Source: Allodiplogaster sudhausi (Eukaryota; Nematoda; Chromadorea; Rhabditida; Diplogasteridae). From it: a stretch of 64,000 bases of DNA. The translations under genes and the position numbers were made by a program. This document shows positions 12,873-24,700 of this stretch, piece by piece. The stretch spans positions 608,501 through 672,500 of the forward strand of contig CALZFC010000112.1 of assembly GCA_945643635.1 (NCBI GenBank), written 5' to 3'. Below the pieces are notes generated by a model. That model was not told the origin of the DNA. It worked only from the letters and a program-made list of their open reading frames with translations, and made no database searches. Within the stretch, counting starts at the first letter, position 1. Each line of letters opens with the position of its first letter.

Positions 12873-12904
<32 letters not shown>

Positions 12905-12974
12905 GCGATAGAGACAGCGAGAGAGAGATAAACATGCAAACAAAGCACTTTAGACGAAGCCGGATAAAATATTT

Positions 12975-13029
12975 TATAGAAAAAGCCAGCGAGAATGATA
13001 TGAAGACATTCTTGCTGGCTTTTTCTATA
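12975..13029. repeat. 23-bp stem hairpin
   Basis: Left arm 12,975-12,997 and right arm 13,007-13,029 are reverse complements except for one position, which is a G:T pair. The whole stem therefore pairs as RNA around a 9-nt loop. The core is gaaaaagccagc / gctggctttttc. Confidence 0.8.
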
Positions 13030-13363
13030 TAATGTTTTGAAAACAGTCCTGTTCAAAGAAAGTGGAAAAAACTTATCGCTCTGCAATATATGTATCTAAC
13101 TTAATGTAAGTCGGCCAAGATGGAGCTAAAAGATACTTCCTTCAACAAAGGCAGTGAAAACAGTCCCGTTCTAAGAAAGTGGAAAAAAGATTCTACTTGT
13201 AGTGCTAATCTATTTTTTTTTTTGAGCACTGATTCATTATCATTTACAAAACGGTTGCAATTATTATTATTATTGTTACGCTCTCGTCGTAGATAAAAAA
13301 ATGGTTTCGAGAAATCATATTGTTGTAGAATTGTTCTCGAGATTTCTCGCACAATCACACAGT

Positions 13364-13447
13364 CTCTCTCTCTCACTCTCTCTCTCCCTCTCTCCCTCTC
13401 TCTCTCTCTCTCGCTCTCTCTTTCTTTCTCGCTCTCTCTGTGTTTTT

Positions 13448-13505
<58 letters not shown>

Positions 13506-13659
13506 CCTGTCTGTCTTTGTTTCTTTTTTTTGCTTGGATTCTGTCACAACTGCAATGCCATCATATCGAGGGCATTCTTAGCCGCCCACGCTTCAGACGA
13601 TGGCACTCCGGAAAAGAAGAACCCGGGAGATAAGAAATAACCGCGTTATGATTCTTTCT

Positions 13660-13712
<53 letters not shown>
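13364..13712. repeat. two long (CT)n arrays flanking about 150 bp of unique sequence
   Basis: 13,364-13,513 is a 150-bp imperfect CT array with ttt interruptions; 13,661-13,712 is a purer one. The unique part between them (13,520-13,650) has no supportable exon. Confidence 0.8.
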
Positions 13713-13990
13713 GTTATCTTGTCTCTCTCTCGCATTCTCTCTTTATCTCTCTCAATATACCCTCTCACCTTCTTTCGCAGTCTCTCGCTCTTTATCATTC
13801 TCCCTCGTTTCCTTCCTCCATTTTCACTTTTCTTTTATTCGTTTGCTTGTTCATCCATTCCGCTTTTCTTATGCTTCTTGAAATAAAACAATAACATAGA
13901 AATATTATGAGTAAAATACATTCTAATCTGCGTGTATTTGATATGAATACATCTTTTTTCTTTTGTTAAAATATGTTAATAAAAAATTTA

Positions 13991-14317
13991 CCGTATTTCT
14001 CGATTAGTACCCCTTCCTATATTAGAACCCCTTCCCCCAATAGTAGTACCCTTTAATAATGCCATTGAAAAATAGTACTCATTGTTCTAGTAGAACAACA
14101 TTTCGTTATCAACAGTGCCTCCCCCCCCCCCTAATAATTGTCAAATATACAAATGTACCTCAGCTCGAGCTATTTCTTTTTTTTGGATAATGAAACGTTG
14201 TTTGTAAAGTTTTAGTGCTTTACATTAAAAAATGGTACCCCCCTCTCCAATAGACCCCCCTCACTCCTAAGGGTTTAAAAGAATACCACCCGAGGGGTTA
14301 CTAATAGAGAAAATAGG
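13991..14317. mobile_element. candidate MITE with degenerate terminal inverted repeats and TTA flanks
   Basis: The left end ccgtatttctcgattagta and the reverse complement of the right end, cctattttctctattagtaa, match over about 24 bp with small indels. Each end is flanked directly by TTA (13,988-13,990 and 14,318-14,320), as in PIF/Harbinger-type target duplications. The interior is non-coding, with repeated tagtacccc/tagaacccc-like blocks and a run of ten C near 14,120. Confidence 0.5.
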
Positions 14318-14806
14318 TTAACTTATCGATGACATTTGCTAGTGCTATTCACAGTCAGCTATTTGTTCGTTATTAATTACTTTTTACAGAACATTCTCTT
14401 ATTATTTTATACGTACCTCTCTCCCCTCTCTCCCCCTATGTCTGCACTCCTGCCCTCTGCTTCTCTTTTTCTCTTCCACATCTCTTCCTCTCTTTGTCTT
14501 TCTTTTCCCTATCCCCTCTCTCCCTCTCTTCTTTCCCCTCCACTCTCTCCTGACTTTTCTGATCAATCGACGCGAGTCCAGCCTGACTTCTTCTTCTTAT
14601 CTCGCAAAGGCATGAAAGAGGCCGTCTCACGTAGTCCTTGCATACATTGTTGCTCTTTTGCCTCTTCGATCTTGCTTGCTTTTCGATTTCGCTTTCTCTC
14701 TCTCTCTCTTTCTCTAGCTCTATCTCCCTACCCCTTTCTCTCTCTCTAGTCCTCCAGAATACCCACGCATTCGTCACCCATGCCCCCTATATGGTCAAGC
14801 TTTACC

Positions 14807-14810
<4 letters not shown>

Positions 14811-14864
<54 letters not shown>

Positions 14865-14880
14865 CTCTCCTCTCTCTCTC
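14811..14880. repeat. (CT)n microsatellite
   Basis: About 70 bp, nearly uninterrupted CT on the plus strand. Confidence 0.9.
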
Positions 14881-15741
14881 TCCTTCTCTAACCCTCCCTC
14901 CTTCCCTCGCAGTCGTCGAATTCCATGGTTGCGGAAGAGAGATCATACAGCACATGCGTGGTGCACCCACCTTCCTGATACCCCCACTCCCTGATAACCC
15001 CCCCCCCCTCCATAGAATACGTATCGCGCGGGAAGGGACCCCTCCTGGGGCTCTGCCTGTCCATGTGTATTTGTGCGAGAGAGTTCGGTCCAACCATTCG
15101 AGGCAATCAGACGGCTATGACCCTCTACCATCCCCCCTCTTAACCTCTACTCCTAATCACCATTCACAGCCCTTTCCTCTCCCACCCCTCGGGCTCGAAT
15201 TTCCGTACCAAAACTGGCCGCTTTCGGCTGGTCGCCTCGATTCATCCATTCCATTAATCGTAGACATGACTATGCATGTCCATGTCGGGCAGCCTGGAAA
15301 GTGCGAGCAAACAGAGAGCATTCACGCAAAGATGATAAAATCACTCTGATCAGTGCAAACTTTGCTATCGCCGAATTTTACTTATTTATTGTCTGTTTAA
15401 TTATTGTTAATTTTGTGAATTATTGCCGGATTAAGCGCGATTAAACAGGCAAAATTATAATTTTTTTTATCCGAATTCGTTCTTTTTTTAATGGAGCCCG
15501 TACTTACATATTTGCATTTTTCTGTATTATTGCCTCAATCGAACTCTCTCTTATTTAAAAATCGACCGCCTTATATACTCCTTAATCTGTATTATTTGCA
15601 ATGATGCAATTTAATGTAACATAATTTAAAGAACGTTTTTTTCAAAATCAATATATGTTTTTGTTAGTATTGCCATACCATTGCAATGTATAAAAAAAGG
15701 CTTAAAATACAAAGGAATAAACCTCCAGTGTATCGCCTCAG

Positions 15742-16675
15742 ATGGTGCGGGTGGGTGGCGTGCCCGCGAACCGACCGATCTACGTGATAACAGCTTCGGG
15801 CGACGAGCCGAACCCGCTCGGCCTCATGGCTGCGACGCTTCCTCCACATCCGCCGACATACGAACAGGTTCTAAAAATTTTTAATATATACAGGTCGCAT
15901 AATCATTACTAATATTCTCAGATAAGTATTTTTTTCTTCATTTTGCCTGCTTTATATGTATTCTGAAGAAGTACAGGCTCTCAAAGATCTGGAATAGGAA
16001 AACGCACATTTTGTCCCTCCTTTGTCAATCTCACTTAGTCCTGTTCTACTCATCTTTCCTAAATACTCACGAATTAAATTTTTTCAAAGGTTGATTGTTT
16101 GTCCCTGGTTAAGGGGATAGAGGAGTGAGCTTGATAAAGCTTTACATCAAATGAATAATAAGCGATCCAAGCAAGGTATAATCAGACTACGTGAGAATAT
16201 GGAACAACCAGTAACTGTAAGTGATAAAGGAGAGCTGAAAATGAACTAGTCAGCACCCATAACAAGCAGCCCCCGTTCCACTACCTAGGCGCTCGCATGC
16301 CCCACGACCTTTGCCGAGTTGCCGTCTCCGCCGCGTCGAATCCTGCCGCCGGTGTCGGGCGCTGCGCCCGAGTGTGCCGCCGCGAGAGCTGGCGGCCTGC
16401 CCAGCAGATGGCACGACCGCCGTCGCGCTTTCATACATCGCAACACACGTACGGTATTGCTCTTTCTCTCTCTCTCTTTCTCTCTCTCTCTCTCGCTCTC
16501 TAATTCTTTCTATCCCTCTTCCACTCTCCTTTCTCTCTCTCCAGGCTCTTCGCCTTCCTCTCCGCCTCGCTGGACGACTCGGCAGCGCCGCATCCTCATC
16601 TACTCGCTCATCTTCGCTTTCTTCATCTTACCCGTCTTCATCTTCTTCATTATCATGATCGCCATGAGTCACTAG
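15742..16675 (+). CDS. small proline-rich protein with a C-terminal membrane segment (unrecognised)
   Basis: Three exons: 15,742-15,867, 16,289-16,448 and 16,545-16,675, phases 0 and 1, giving 138 aa. The start MVRVGGVPANRP follows a cag acceptor with no spacer. Residues 1-100 are rich in Pro, Ala and Arg, including PPHPPTYEQ at the end of exon 1 and two Cys in exon 2. The last exon reads PPRWTTRQRRIL, then about 20 hydrophobic residues (IYSLIFAFFILPVFIFF...), then MIAMSH and the stop. This is a cytosolic head with a single tail anchor. Layout and size resemble the preceding gene, but I see no sequence similarity, so paralogy is not claimed. The exon 3 acceptor is preceded by a CT array. Confidence 0.62.
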
Positions 16676-17122
16676 CGCTTTTAATTACAAATGTTATTTC
16701 AGGGCCAAAAATATGAATGTATGAATATTACGCCCGCGCAAACTACACAGTAAGCAAGGTCTGCCATCGTCGAACGCTTATGAGTCATCCCCTCCTTGGT
16801 GACTGTTCGGCTCTCCTTTTGTGAGCAGACTCTCCCGCAATTGTCCTCGCCGAATTTTTCTTGTTATCAACATGATTTAAGCCTTCGAACTTATGTTAAT
16901 TGATTCATTATTCTTAGTCTACCTTTTATATCTATGTACCTTCTATACCTTTTATATCTATATCTCTTTTATATTTATTTTAATTTAATTTCAATATTTT
17001 CCCAATTTATAGATTATGAGTCTTTCTAAAACGTAAGGGACTCACTTACGTTCTTCTGCCAGAAAAGTCTTTCATTTTCCCATGACCTATTTTGCTCGCC
17101 TTTCATTTCCTCATTCTTCTTA

Positions 17123-17166
<44 letters not shown>

Positions 17167-18055
17167 TCTCTCTCCCTCTGCCTCTCCTTTCTGTAACTCA
17201 ATTCCATAAACTGATAGCCTCGTATCAAAAGTAATCCGACGTTCCTTCAAAACAACAATTCCATTTGCCTCGACCTCGATGGTGTGATAGTGTTTGGGGT
17301 GAATTCTGTGTGAAAAGAAAGTTTAAATAAGCAGAAAGACACACGTCTCCCCGCTCACCTTTTGCATGCTTTCCGAAGAATGGAGTACGATTGAAGGAAC
17401 AGGGGATTGCAAAAGAACAAGATTGAAAATTATACCCGCAGACTAAACAGCGCTATAGTAGCAATATAATTTAATAAACTAAGTACTTTTGCTCACCAGT
17501 CAAATGTCATTCTTTGGAACATTGCCAAGAAATTGCAATCTATGAGTTACTCTGTTTTTACCCGTTGAAAAATTGTAGTTTGTAGAGACTGCCTTAATTA
17601 TATCTGGTACTATATCTGGTACTAGGCGTTATTTATATTATACTCCGTTCTTACTTATCATAAATGTATGTTTTTGCTCTCCAAAAATTCTCAACCAATG
17701 CCCGAGATCAAGCGCGTGATATTGGCATCGGCTGCTAGTGATTCAGTGATACTTCTTATCATTTCGCACACTCGCACTTCCAGCCTTCTTCCTCTTATCA
17801 TGTCCTCGTGTAATTTTCATCGTCTCTTTTACACAATATATACCTTTTGGCGCCTCTTGTATGGAAAGAGATAAATAAACACCTTTCTGCCTTCTTTTCT
17901 GAGCTTACAATGAGTCCACTGGCGGTCGTCTTGTCGTCCGAATATATAATGGTCGATTGATTTGATTTGAATGAAGAAGAAACGGCCTATCGTAGCGCTG
18001 CTAATAAGGGAAGTGAAAGCATGACTAATCGCAGCAAGTCCTTCCTGGCAGTGGA
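16676..18055. other. intergenic, one CT array, otherwise nothing recognised
   Basis: AT-rich spacer between the small membrane gene and the SMCR8-like gene. It contains a (CT)n run at about 17,127-17,177. I see no exon or RNA gene. Confidence 0.6.
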
Positions 18056-20664
18056 ATGGTGTCTGCCGAGTCGCTGCTCATCGCCGGCCGCCGCCGTGAC
18101 TCTGGCGCTCCGCCGGATCCATTTCGTCGTCTCAGCGCCCACATCCAGCCCACTCTCGTCGTCATAGAATTCTGCCAGGTACGGTATGGGTGCGGATACT
18201 GTATTAAGGAGTTGAGGGGGAGTACTGTAGTAAGGTCCTAAAGTGCTCTTGAAAATCCACCTTGAAATCTTTTTTATTGCATAAGATGGTCTGGTGGTTT
18301 CTCAGTATATTGTTGATGCAGATGTAAAAAAAAAGTTAATTTTAGTGCGCGTAAAGGAGAGAATTTTTAAGTCGAAATCTGGGTGGATTATGGCGCCGGG
18401 AAGGCCCAAGATCAGAATGGATACCTTTTAAACCCTGGTCAGGTCGAAGGCCCTCGCCCGCTTGTCTCTGTTGGGTTGAGCTCGCTCGAGCCAGGAATAG
18501 GTACCACCCACTCAACTTCCGCCTCCACTTCTTCCCTCCTCGACCTGGACGCCATTGCAATCTGGCTGCTCAGCTGTGATCCGGCTGGTTCGTTGATAAT
18601 ATTAGTTATTATTATTAGTATTATCTAAATTTTCAGCTTTATCTAGCAGAACATGTTAGATAAAGCTCTTGTCTCTAGATCTAGAGCAAAAGGGCAGAGC
18701 GTGAAAGTTTCAAAGTTGAGATATCCTTTAAGCGGGTTCGATCGTCCTGCTATACAACCAGCAGATGGCTCTCCACGCCCTCTGCTACCACTGCACCATC
18801 TACGATGTCCGCGCCAGGGCCTTTCAGGTATACTAGAGAATTTTGGTCTTTCAGATATTGTGTAAGTTTTGCGACCTTTCACGTATACTGTATGTTTTTG
18901 GTGATCAAATTTAATCAACTGTTAAACGATAACTAGATCAAGGTAACAATAATTACTATACACTGAGAATCCTTAGTTTTGCAGCGTCCTCTCAGCGTTG
19001 CGTATCTTTTTTCGAATCGGCCTTCCACGTCACTTGTCACACGCTTCTCTACAACAGTACGAAGACTTGTCGCACCTCTTTTGAGGTGATTTTTTTAATT
19101 TTTCCTCTTTTTATATCTCTCTCTCCTCTCTCTCTCTCCCTTACTGTATTTTCTCAAATGAACTCTTCTTTTCAATATTACAGCTGCAACCGTCGTCTCT
19201 TTGTTTCTCTTCTCGAGCGCTTAACTAAACTGTCTGATGAGCTGAATGCGAATCTCGTTCACGAGTAAGCGGCCATACTTTTTTTTAAATTAATTTTTTA
19301 TTAAGAAACCCTTTTTTTTGGCACGTAAGCATAAGCTTTGCACAAAAAGCTTTGTTTTGTACTGTTAAAGAGTATCCTTGAATACACGGTGTTTCCTGGT
19401 TTTTGTTGCTTGCCAGCTTAAATAATAGATACAAATTGCAGATACTATGCGTTGTATCGACCGGAAATCTTGGAGCCGGCTTCAACTCGAAAGATTCACG
19501 CTGTTGCCAAGCAGGTCATTTTCTAATATCCACAGCGCATGAAACGAAATGAATAAAAACTCTATGAATAATAACTATTTTATTAAAAAAAGATTTGGCT
19601 ATGGAATTGTTTTATTGTTCTCTTTTTCGGCTATTTGCACACACACGTGTCTTTTCATATTACAAGTATATATCAAGTATTAAAAGTAAGTACTAATTAT
19701 AATCATAAGATGTATTTCATAGGCACGCCGTATCCGTCCGAGAATCGACATGATGAGCGAAGCCCTTCGGAAGAGCATTCACGGCGACTGCTGCAGAGGT
19801 ATTCTTTTTCTTATTCTTATTCTTCAGCTCGCTTTTTATATATCATTTTAAAGCTGTTAAAAGTGTTTACCGTTTACCGTGCAAGTGAGCAGATGACATG
19901 TAAATTTTTCATGCCAAACATACCGGAGATTTTACTGTAAAGTAAAAAAATACCTATAAAAGAAAAGCCTTTATGTAGGCCACGGCGACGTGGAGCTGCC
20001 GGATCTGCTGATGAACTCATCCGAGGGCGCACCCGCTTCGAAACTACCGCCACTCTCCGAGCTGTCGCCATGCGTAAGTGGTTGTTGGCTACCGTGCTCT
20101 GTCTTACATTAGAAGGATCGTAATATACTTCCCGTCAAGACCATTAACCCATACGTATTTCTTATGTTTTGCTAACTGTAGTCGTACTCGTCATTCGCCG
20201 CTTCTCTTCGTGGTTTCGTCGATGCGATGGCGACCAAGGAGTCGTCCATCGGAGTTCTGTACAGGTACTAGCTTTTTAATATCTGTTTTTTTTTTTGCTT
20301 AAAGCCTGATGATACTGCTCCTCATCATTTATTATGTCTCACTTTTTTATTTGACCGATTTTGTATTGGGTTTTTAAAATTACGCAAATATAATTTGTCT
20401 TTAAATGATTTTTATTGGTAAAATTTAGACGAAAAAAAGAAGTTAAATCAAGAAATTAATTAATAGACAAATAAGAAAATAGATAAATAAAAAGAGCATT
20501 CCAGCTCCTCCCTGCCGATTCTCCGCTACCCGAAGAGTGAGTCACCACTTCGAGAAAGACTCCGTGTTGAGGAGGAGGCGAGAGAAGAGCAGGCTCTTAG
20601 GACGTGCACGGCGCATCTGGATGAGGTAGGCTTCCTTTCTTTCTCTCTCCCTCTCTCCTTATCA

Positions 20665-20695
<31 letters not shown>

Positions 20696-20845
20696 CTGTC
20701 TTACCTTTACCTCCCTCATTTCACTCCATATTCAAAACAGAACTCATATTCCCCGTTCTCAAAATTCAGATTCTCTACCCGGTACTTGTTGGGGACGATC
20801 TCATCATCTGTGGTTCGGAGCAGCGGAAAGGTCAGTGACTGATAA

Positions 20846-20890
<45 letters not shown>

Positions 20891-22559
20891 ACTCCCTCTT
20901 TATCATGTGTTAATTTTAATGCCAGCAAAGTGTTCTCAGTACGGCCAGTCCTGTTCTCTTCCACAGGCATGGAAAAGAGCTATAGAAGGAATTAGTGATA
21001 AAAATGCATTAAGCGGTCTTTCGCTGTCTATGTTTGAATTTTTCCCAGACATTTTGCTTCTCCTTCTTTTGATATGCTCCTTTTCTTACTAGAAACATTT
21101 CTGTGCTTCTTAATTATAGGTTGCTGTTATTGACTCTGTTCTTTGATCACACGGAATTCTCTGCCATACCTGAATTCTTCAATTGTTTCCAATCCTGAGC
21201 AAAGAAAATCGAAAGGCGGTATCGTGCACTTCATCTTCCGTATCCCCTTCTTGATCTATCGTATCCTTTTCTTGCACAGGAACAGTAATCGATCTCGTGA
21301 CGAAACTCGAATACGCGAGACCCAAATCGAATCTAAATCGTCCGCTCGAGCCGTGGAGCGAGCGCAGCGAGATGCGGTGATCATTTCTCATTATATTTAT
21401 ATTTTACTTATTCTTTTATTTATTATTTATTGTTTAGTTTTATTTTTAGAACAGCTATTGCCCAGAAACTGGATTTAAAAAAACGTTATGTGTTTTCGGG
21501 TAATTTTCTTATTATTCATAATTTTCTTTCGTAATAACAACATCTTCAAGGTCGTCTGTGGGCGGCGGTCTCTTCGGGGTGCACACACGACGTGGAACTC
21601 TTCCTACGCCGGTTTGGCGGAAGACCACGACGCGACCGCAGCGCGTCGCTGCGTGCTCGATGCCAACTCATGCACACTTCATGATGCTTCGTATACGGGT
21701 TAGAGATTAGGGAGAGGAACGAGAGATTATTAGAGAAAGGAAGGGAGAGAAAGAGCGAGAGAAACAGTGATTGAGGGAGAGAGATAAAGTGGGTGAGAGA
21801 CAGGAGCAAAAGCGAAAGAGATATGCTTTCACCTTTTCTCACAGGTGAATTTCTCTCTCGCCTTCGCCATCGCAGGAAGTTTCCATCGGACTCTTCTCTT
21901 CTCGCCTTCATAGCAGCAGTTCTCACTGGTGTGTTAATCATTTTATTCTGTTCACTTTGGTTATTTATTTATTTTGCCTTTTCACAGAAAGACGGATCGA
22001 AGTAGAAGGAAAACTACGGTATTTAATGATTCAGTTTTTTTATAGGAATTTTTCTATTTTTTCACGCCATATCTTAAAAAAGGTATCTTTTGCAATTACA
22101 GAATTTTTTTTACTTAATATGTTTTTTTATTCCTTTGCCACTTCATTATTTTAATATTTTCTAATTTCAATATTTTAATACTTTACGATAATATTCTTTT
22201 CTTTCTTCCGGCTCGTGCCAGCTCGTCTACCTCGGGCGCTTCCTTCCATTGAGAAGACTCGCTCTCCAAGAGAAGCTCACCAACGAAGACGCGCGGATCA
22301 TTGCGGCGCTGCTTTCAGAGGTGCAGAAAACGAGAATTGTGGTTATTAAAATACTTTTTAAGAAAAAATATTGTCGAAATTGAGTTATGAAAGAATGATG
22401 AAAATTATAAGATGGAAGAAGAGTAGAAGAATTTATGTAGATGAAAAAGTTTGAAGGGAAATTCTTTTACAGGTTGACTTTGTCAAGTTTTGCATGCTGA
22501 AGGAGGAGACGGACGGGCTGCCCCCAACTCACTCGCGTCGATCTATTCAACTACGGTAG
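18056..22559 (+). CDS. SMCR8: SMCR8-like DENN protein (C9orf72-SMCR8 complex subunit)
   Basis: Nineteen exons, all in phase, 558 aa: 18056-18178, 18443-18587, 18733-18827, 18985-19085, 19184-19264, 19442-19514, 19723-19798, 19979-20073, 20182-20264, 20505-20625, 20770-20830, 21280-21376, 21450-21489, 21551-21698, 21845-21928, 21988-22018, 22046-22082, 22222-22320, 22473-22559. SMCR8 pairs with C9orf72 as a GTPase-regulating complex in autophagy and lysosome control. Family marks: LVVIEFCQVEGPRPLVSV (about 35-52, longin half), CTIYDVRARAFQRPLSVAYL (about 109-128), VLVGDDLIICG (about 336-346, start of the C-terminal DENN half), VLDANSCTLHDASYTGEF (about 431-448) and KLTNEDARIIAALLSE (about 515-530). 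These follow human SMCR8 in order. Human SMCR8 is about 937 aa; the long disordered middle is missing here. Exon 13 needs a weak donor (tat|gtgttt). The acceptor is 4 nt before ATG. Confidence 0.8.
20661..20692. repeat. (CT)n microsatellite in an SMCR8-like intron
   Basis: CT run inside the intron before exon 11. Confidence 0.85.
20850..20887. repeat. (CT)n microsatellite in an SMCR8-like intron
   Basis: CT run starting 20 nt after the donor of exon 11. Confidence 0.88.
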
Positions 22560-22561
22560 CA

Positions 22562-22605
22562 CTGGAAATCGCCAGCTCTGATTCTGGAAATCGCCAGCTC
22601 TGATT
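22562..22605. repeat. perfect 22-bp tandem duplication just after a stop codon
   Basis: ctggaaatcgccagctctga plus tt is repeated twice head to tail, beginning 2 nt after the SMCR8-like stop codon. Confidence 0.92.
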
Positions 22606-23328
22606 ATTAAAATACTTTGGCCATTCTAAATGGCTATTACCCACTATGAGGTCAAACTTCATTGCTTTTATGTACAGAGACTCGTCACACTTTTTTGGTG
22701 CCCACTTATTTTTTGAAGACAAAAAACTGAGATTCCATTCTAGAGATGCGTTAAAATTACGATGAGAATAACATTAATTGTCTACGTTTGTCTTCTTTGT
22801 GCTTCGATGCGGATAAATGCGTGAAAAGAGCTACCTTCGCTGCACTATAATTGGTGAAAATAAAAAAAAAACGCTAAAAATAAAGGGCCGAATTTTCTCA
22901 TGAAAAACCCTGTCATATATATCCTGGATGAGGCAGGAACCTTCTCTTGCTCCAGCAGTCATCATACGAAGAAGGGGCCTATTTTTATCGGAAATACGAG
23001 TACAGGGAATACAAAGAGCGAAAGAGAAGAAAGAAACAGCGGCAGCTAGAGAGGGAGGAACAAAGCAATGACAATTTAAAAACAGAATTACTTGAGATAG
23101 GTAGGGAGAGAGAGAGCCGGAACATTTCATGGTTGTCCTGTCGTTCGCTCCGCTTCAACGAAGATACAGTAAGCGGCTCGAGCGGGACTTCCAATTTAAA
23201 AGTCTCGAGATGAAATACATTCTCACTTCTCCGAGCTTATTACGAGTTGTTCAAATGTTTATAGATGCTTTTTTTAATTCTTTTTTTTTAGTTGTGTGCC
23301 CCTCAAAGACTAAGGTGATAACGAAGAG
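22606..23328. other. spacer between the SMCR8-like and coiled-coil genes
   Basis: About 0.7 kb with no supportable coding exon. A strong acceptor (polyT then ttttag, ending at 23,291) opens the leader of the next gene. Confidence 0.5.
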
Positions 23329-24700
23329 ATGTCATACGACCAGTACCAGGCTGTGCTTGACGAGTGTGACGAAGTATGTCGCATGTGGCTGCTTACGTTT
23401 TTACTATTTATTCAGACTTTTTTATTCACTTACTTTGTTTATGCACTTTAATCTTCCCGATTAATGTAAAGTTTAAAAGGAGAAAGTGTTTTCAGGTACT
23501 CGACGAAGTGGTCGGGCTTCGCAAGAGTGCGCCTGCTCGGATTGGCGAGCTCTATCGAGAGATGTATCGCGCTCGCCGCGAACAGCTCGCGCAGGTTTAT
23601 TTATTATTTATTCATCATTTATTTTTGCCTTATTCTCCTATTATTACCTTATCTAATTATATATTTTATATGAATTCAAGATCGCTTGAAAACTTCAAAG
23701 CCTAGCTTGAAATGCTTTGACAGAGGCTATATTGCCTTTAAATTGAAATCTCAATTCACCCTCCTTCGGTATAGGAGACATGAAAAACTGGGGAAATAAT
23801 CGAAATCACCTGATTTTGGGCATATTTTAATGCGAAAGATATTCTGTATTCCTGCGTAAATCTTTTCATGCGCTTGCGTATTTAAAAAAGTGATGGATAC
23901 TTTTTAAATATCGTATTCCTATTTTTTAATAAGAAATGGGTTGACCGAAATCCAATTTATTAAGAAGCAATACAAGAAAAAAAGAATGTCACATTTTAGC
24001 CGCTTCTCCATCTCACCGGACTGACTTCGCTCGCCGATCTCGAGGTGTACATCAAAGAGACGGTGGCTTCATCCACTTTTATTTTATTTCTTTATCTTTT
24101 TTTCTATCACTGTTCGTTAAAAAGGAGGAAAGTAAAAATAGAGTGAGAAGAGCCGAAAAGTAGTCATTTCCAAACCTTTTTTCCTTCATATTTTTGTAAA
24201 TCTTAGTTTTTTTTGCAGCAGGAGAAGGCAGTAACGAATGCAGCGAACCAGATTAAGAAGGACGCCGAAGCGCTCGAGACGAATAAGAAGGTTCCATAAA
24301 ATTATTTTTATTTCGTCCTAATTTTATTATTCATGATTATCCTGACATCTTATTACTCTTTGTTTCTTTTTTCAAGAGTTGCTCCTTGATAGTTTCATGT
24401 TTCTCCCTTGATCCAGTTATATTAATAATTGAATACCGAAGTACCTTCAGCCGTAACCGTGTGTTTTGTTGTTATATATATTTTTTAATTAATTTTCTTC
24501 CGCTAAACATTATAATTCTCTTTCGTTTTCAGCTTCGCGCTCAGAACGCGCTTCTCCAGGAGGAAGTAGAGACTCTCTACGAGTTTGTCCAGGGCGACCT
24601 CGGGCCCATCGATGTGGACTTGGTGTCTAAATCGGGAGCCCTCAAGAGGCCATCTATGGACTCCTCCGAGACCTCTGAGGACTCCGTCATGGATAGCTGA
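23329..24700 (+). CDS. small coiled-coil protein (unrecognised)
   Basis: Five exons, all phase 0: 23,329-23,373, 23,496-23,594, 24,000-24,062, 24,219-24,290 and 24,533-24,700; 148 aa. It starts MSYDQYQAVLDECDE. Residues 16-48 are charged and helical (GELYREMYRARREQLAQ). Residues 70-115 form a likely coiled coil (NQIKKDAEALETNKK, then LRAQNALLQEEVETLYEF). The tail is Ser/acidic (SSETSEDSVMDS) and looks like a phosphorylatable end. No catalytic motif and no membrane segment are visible, so a scaffold or complex subunit is likely. I cannot name the family. A 37-nt leader separates a strong acceptor (23,291) from the ATG. Confidence 0.78.

Larger units (their letters stand above)
11836..15741. 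other. intergenic, AT-rich then CT-rich
   Basis: The first 1.4 kb is AT-rich and likely holds the 3'UTR of the upstream gene. After that come CT arrays (12,866-12,897, 13,364-13,513, 13,661-13,712, 14,811-14,880), a hairpin (12,975-13,029), a MITE-like element (13,991-14,317) and a dispersed 33-nt duplication (13,039-13,071 and 13,155-13,187). No coding exon is supported. Confidence 0.6.

Noticed and set aside
14780..15349. 189-codon plus-strand frame with a less repetitive C-terminal half
   Set aside because: It begins in a CT array; the rest has no recognised motif, no codon pattern like the nearby exons and no linking splice sites.
18735..18748. ggttcgatcgtcc resembling a tRNA T-arm
   Set aside because: It lies inside SMCR8-like exon 3 and no cloverleaf or acceptor stem could be found around it. 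No other tRNA candidate was recognised by eye.
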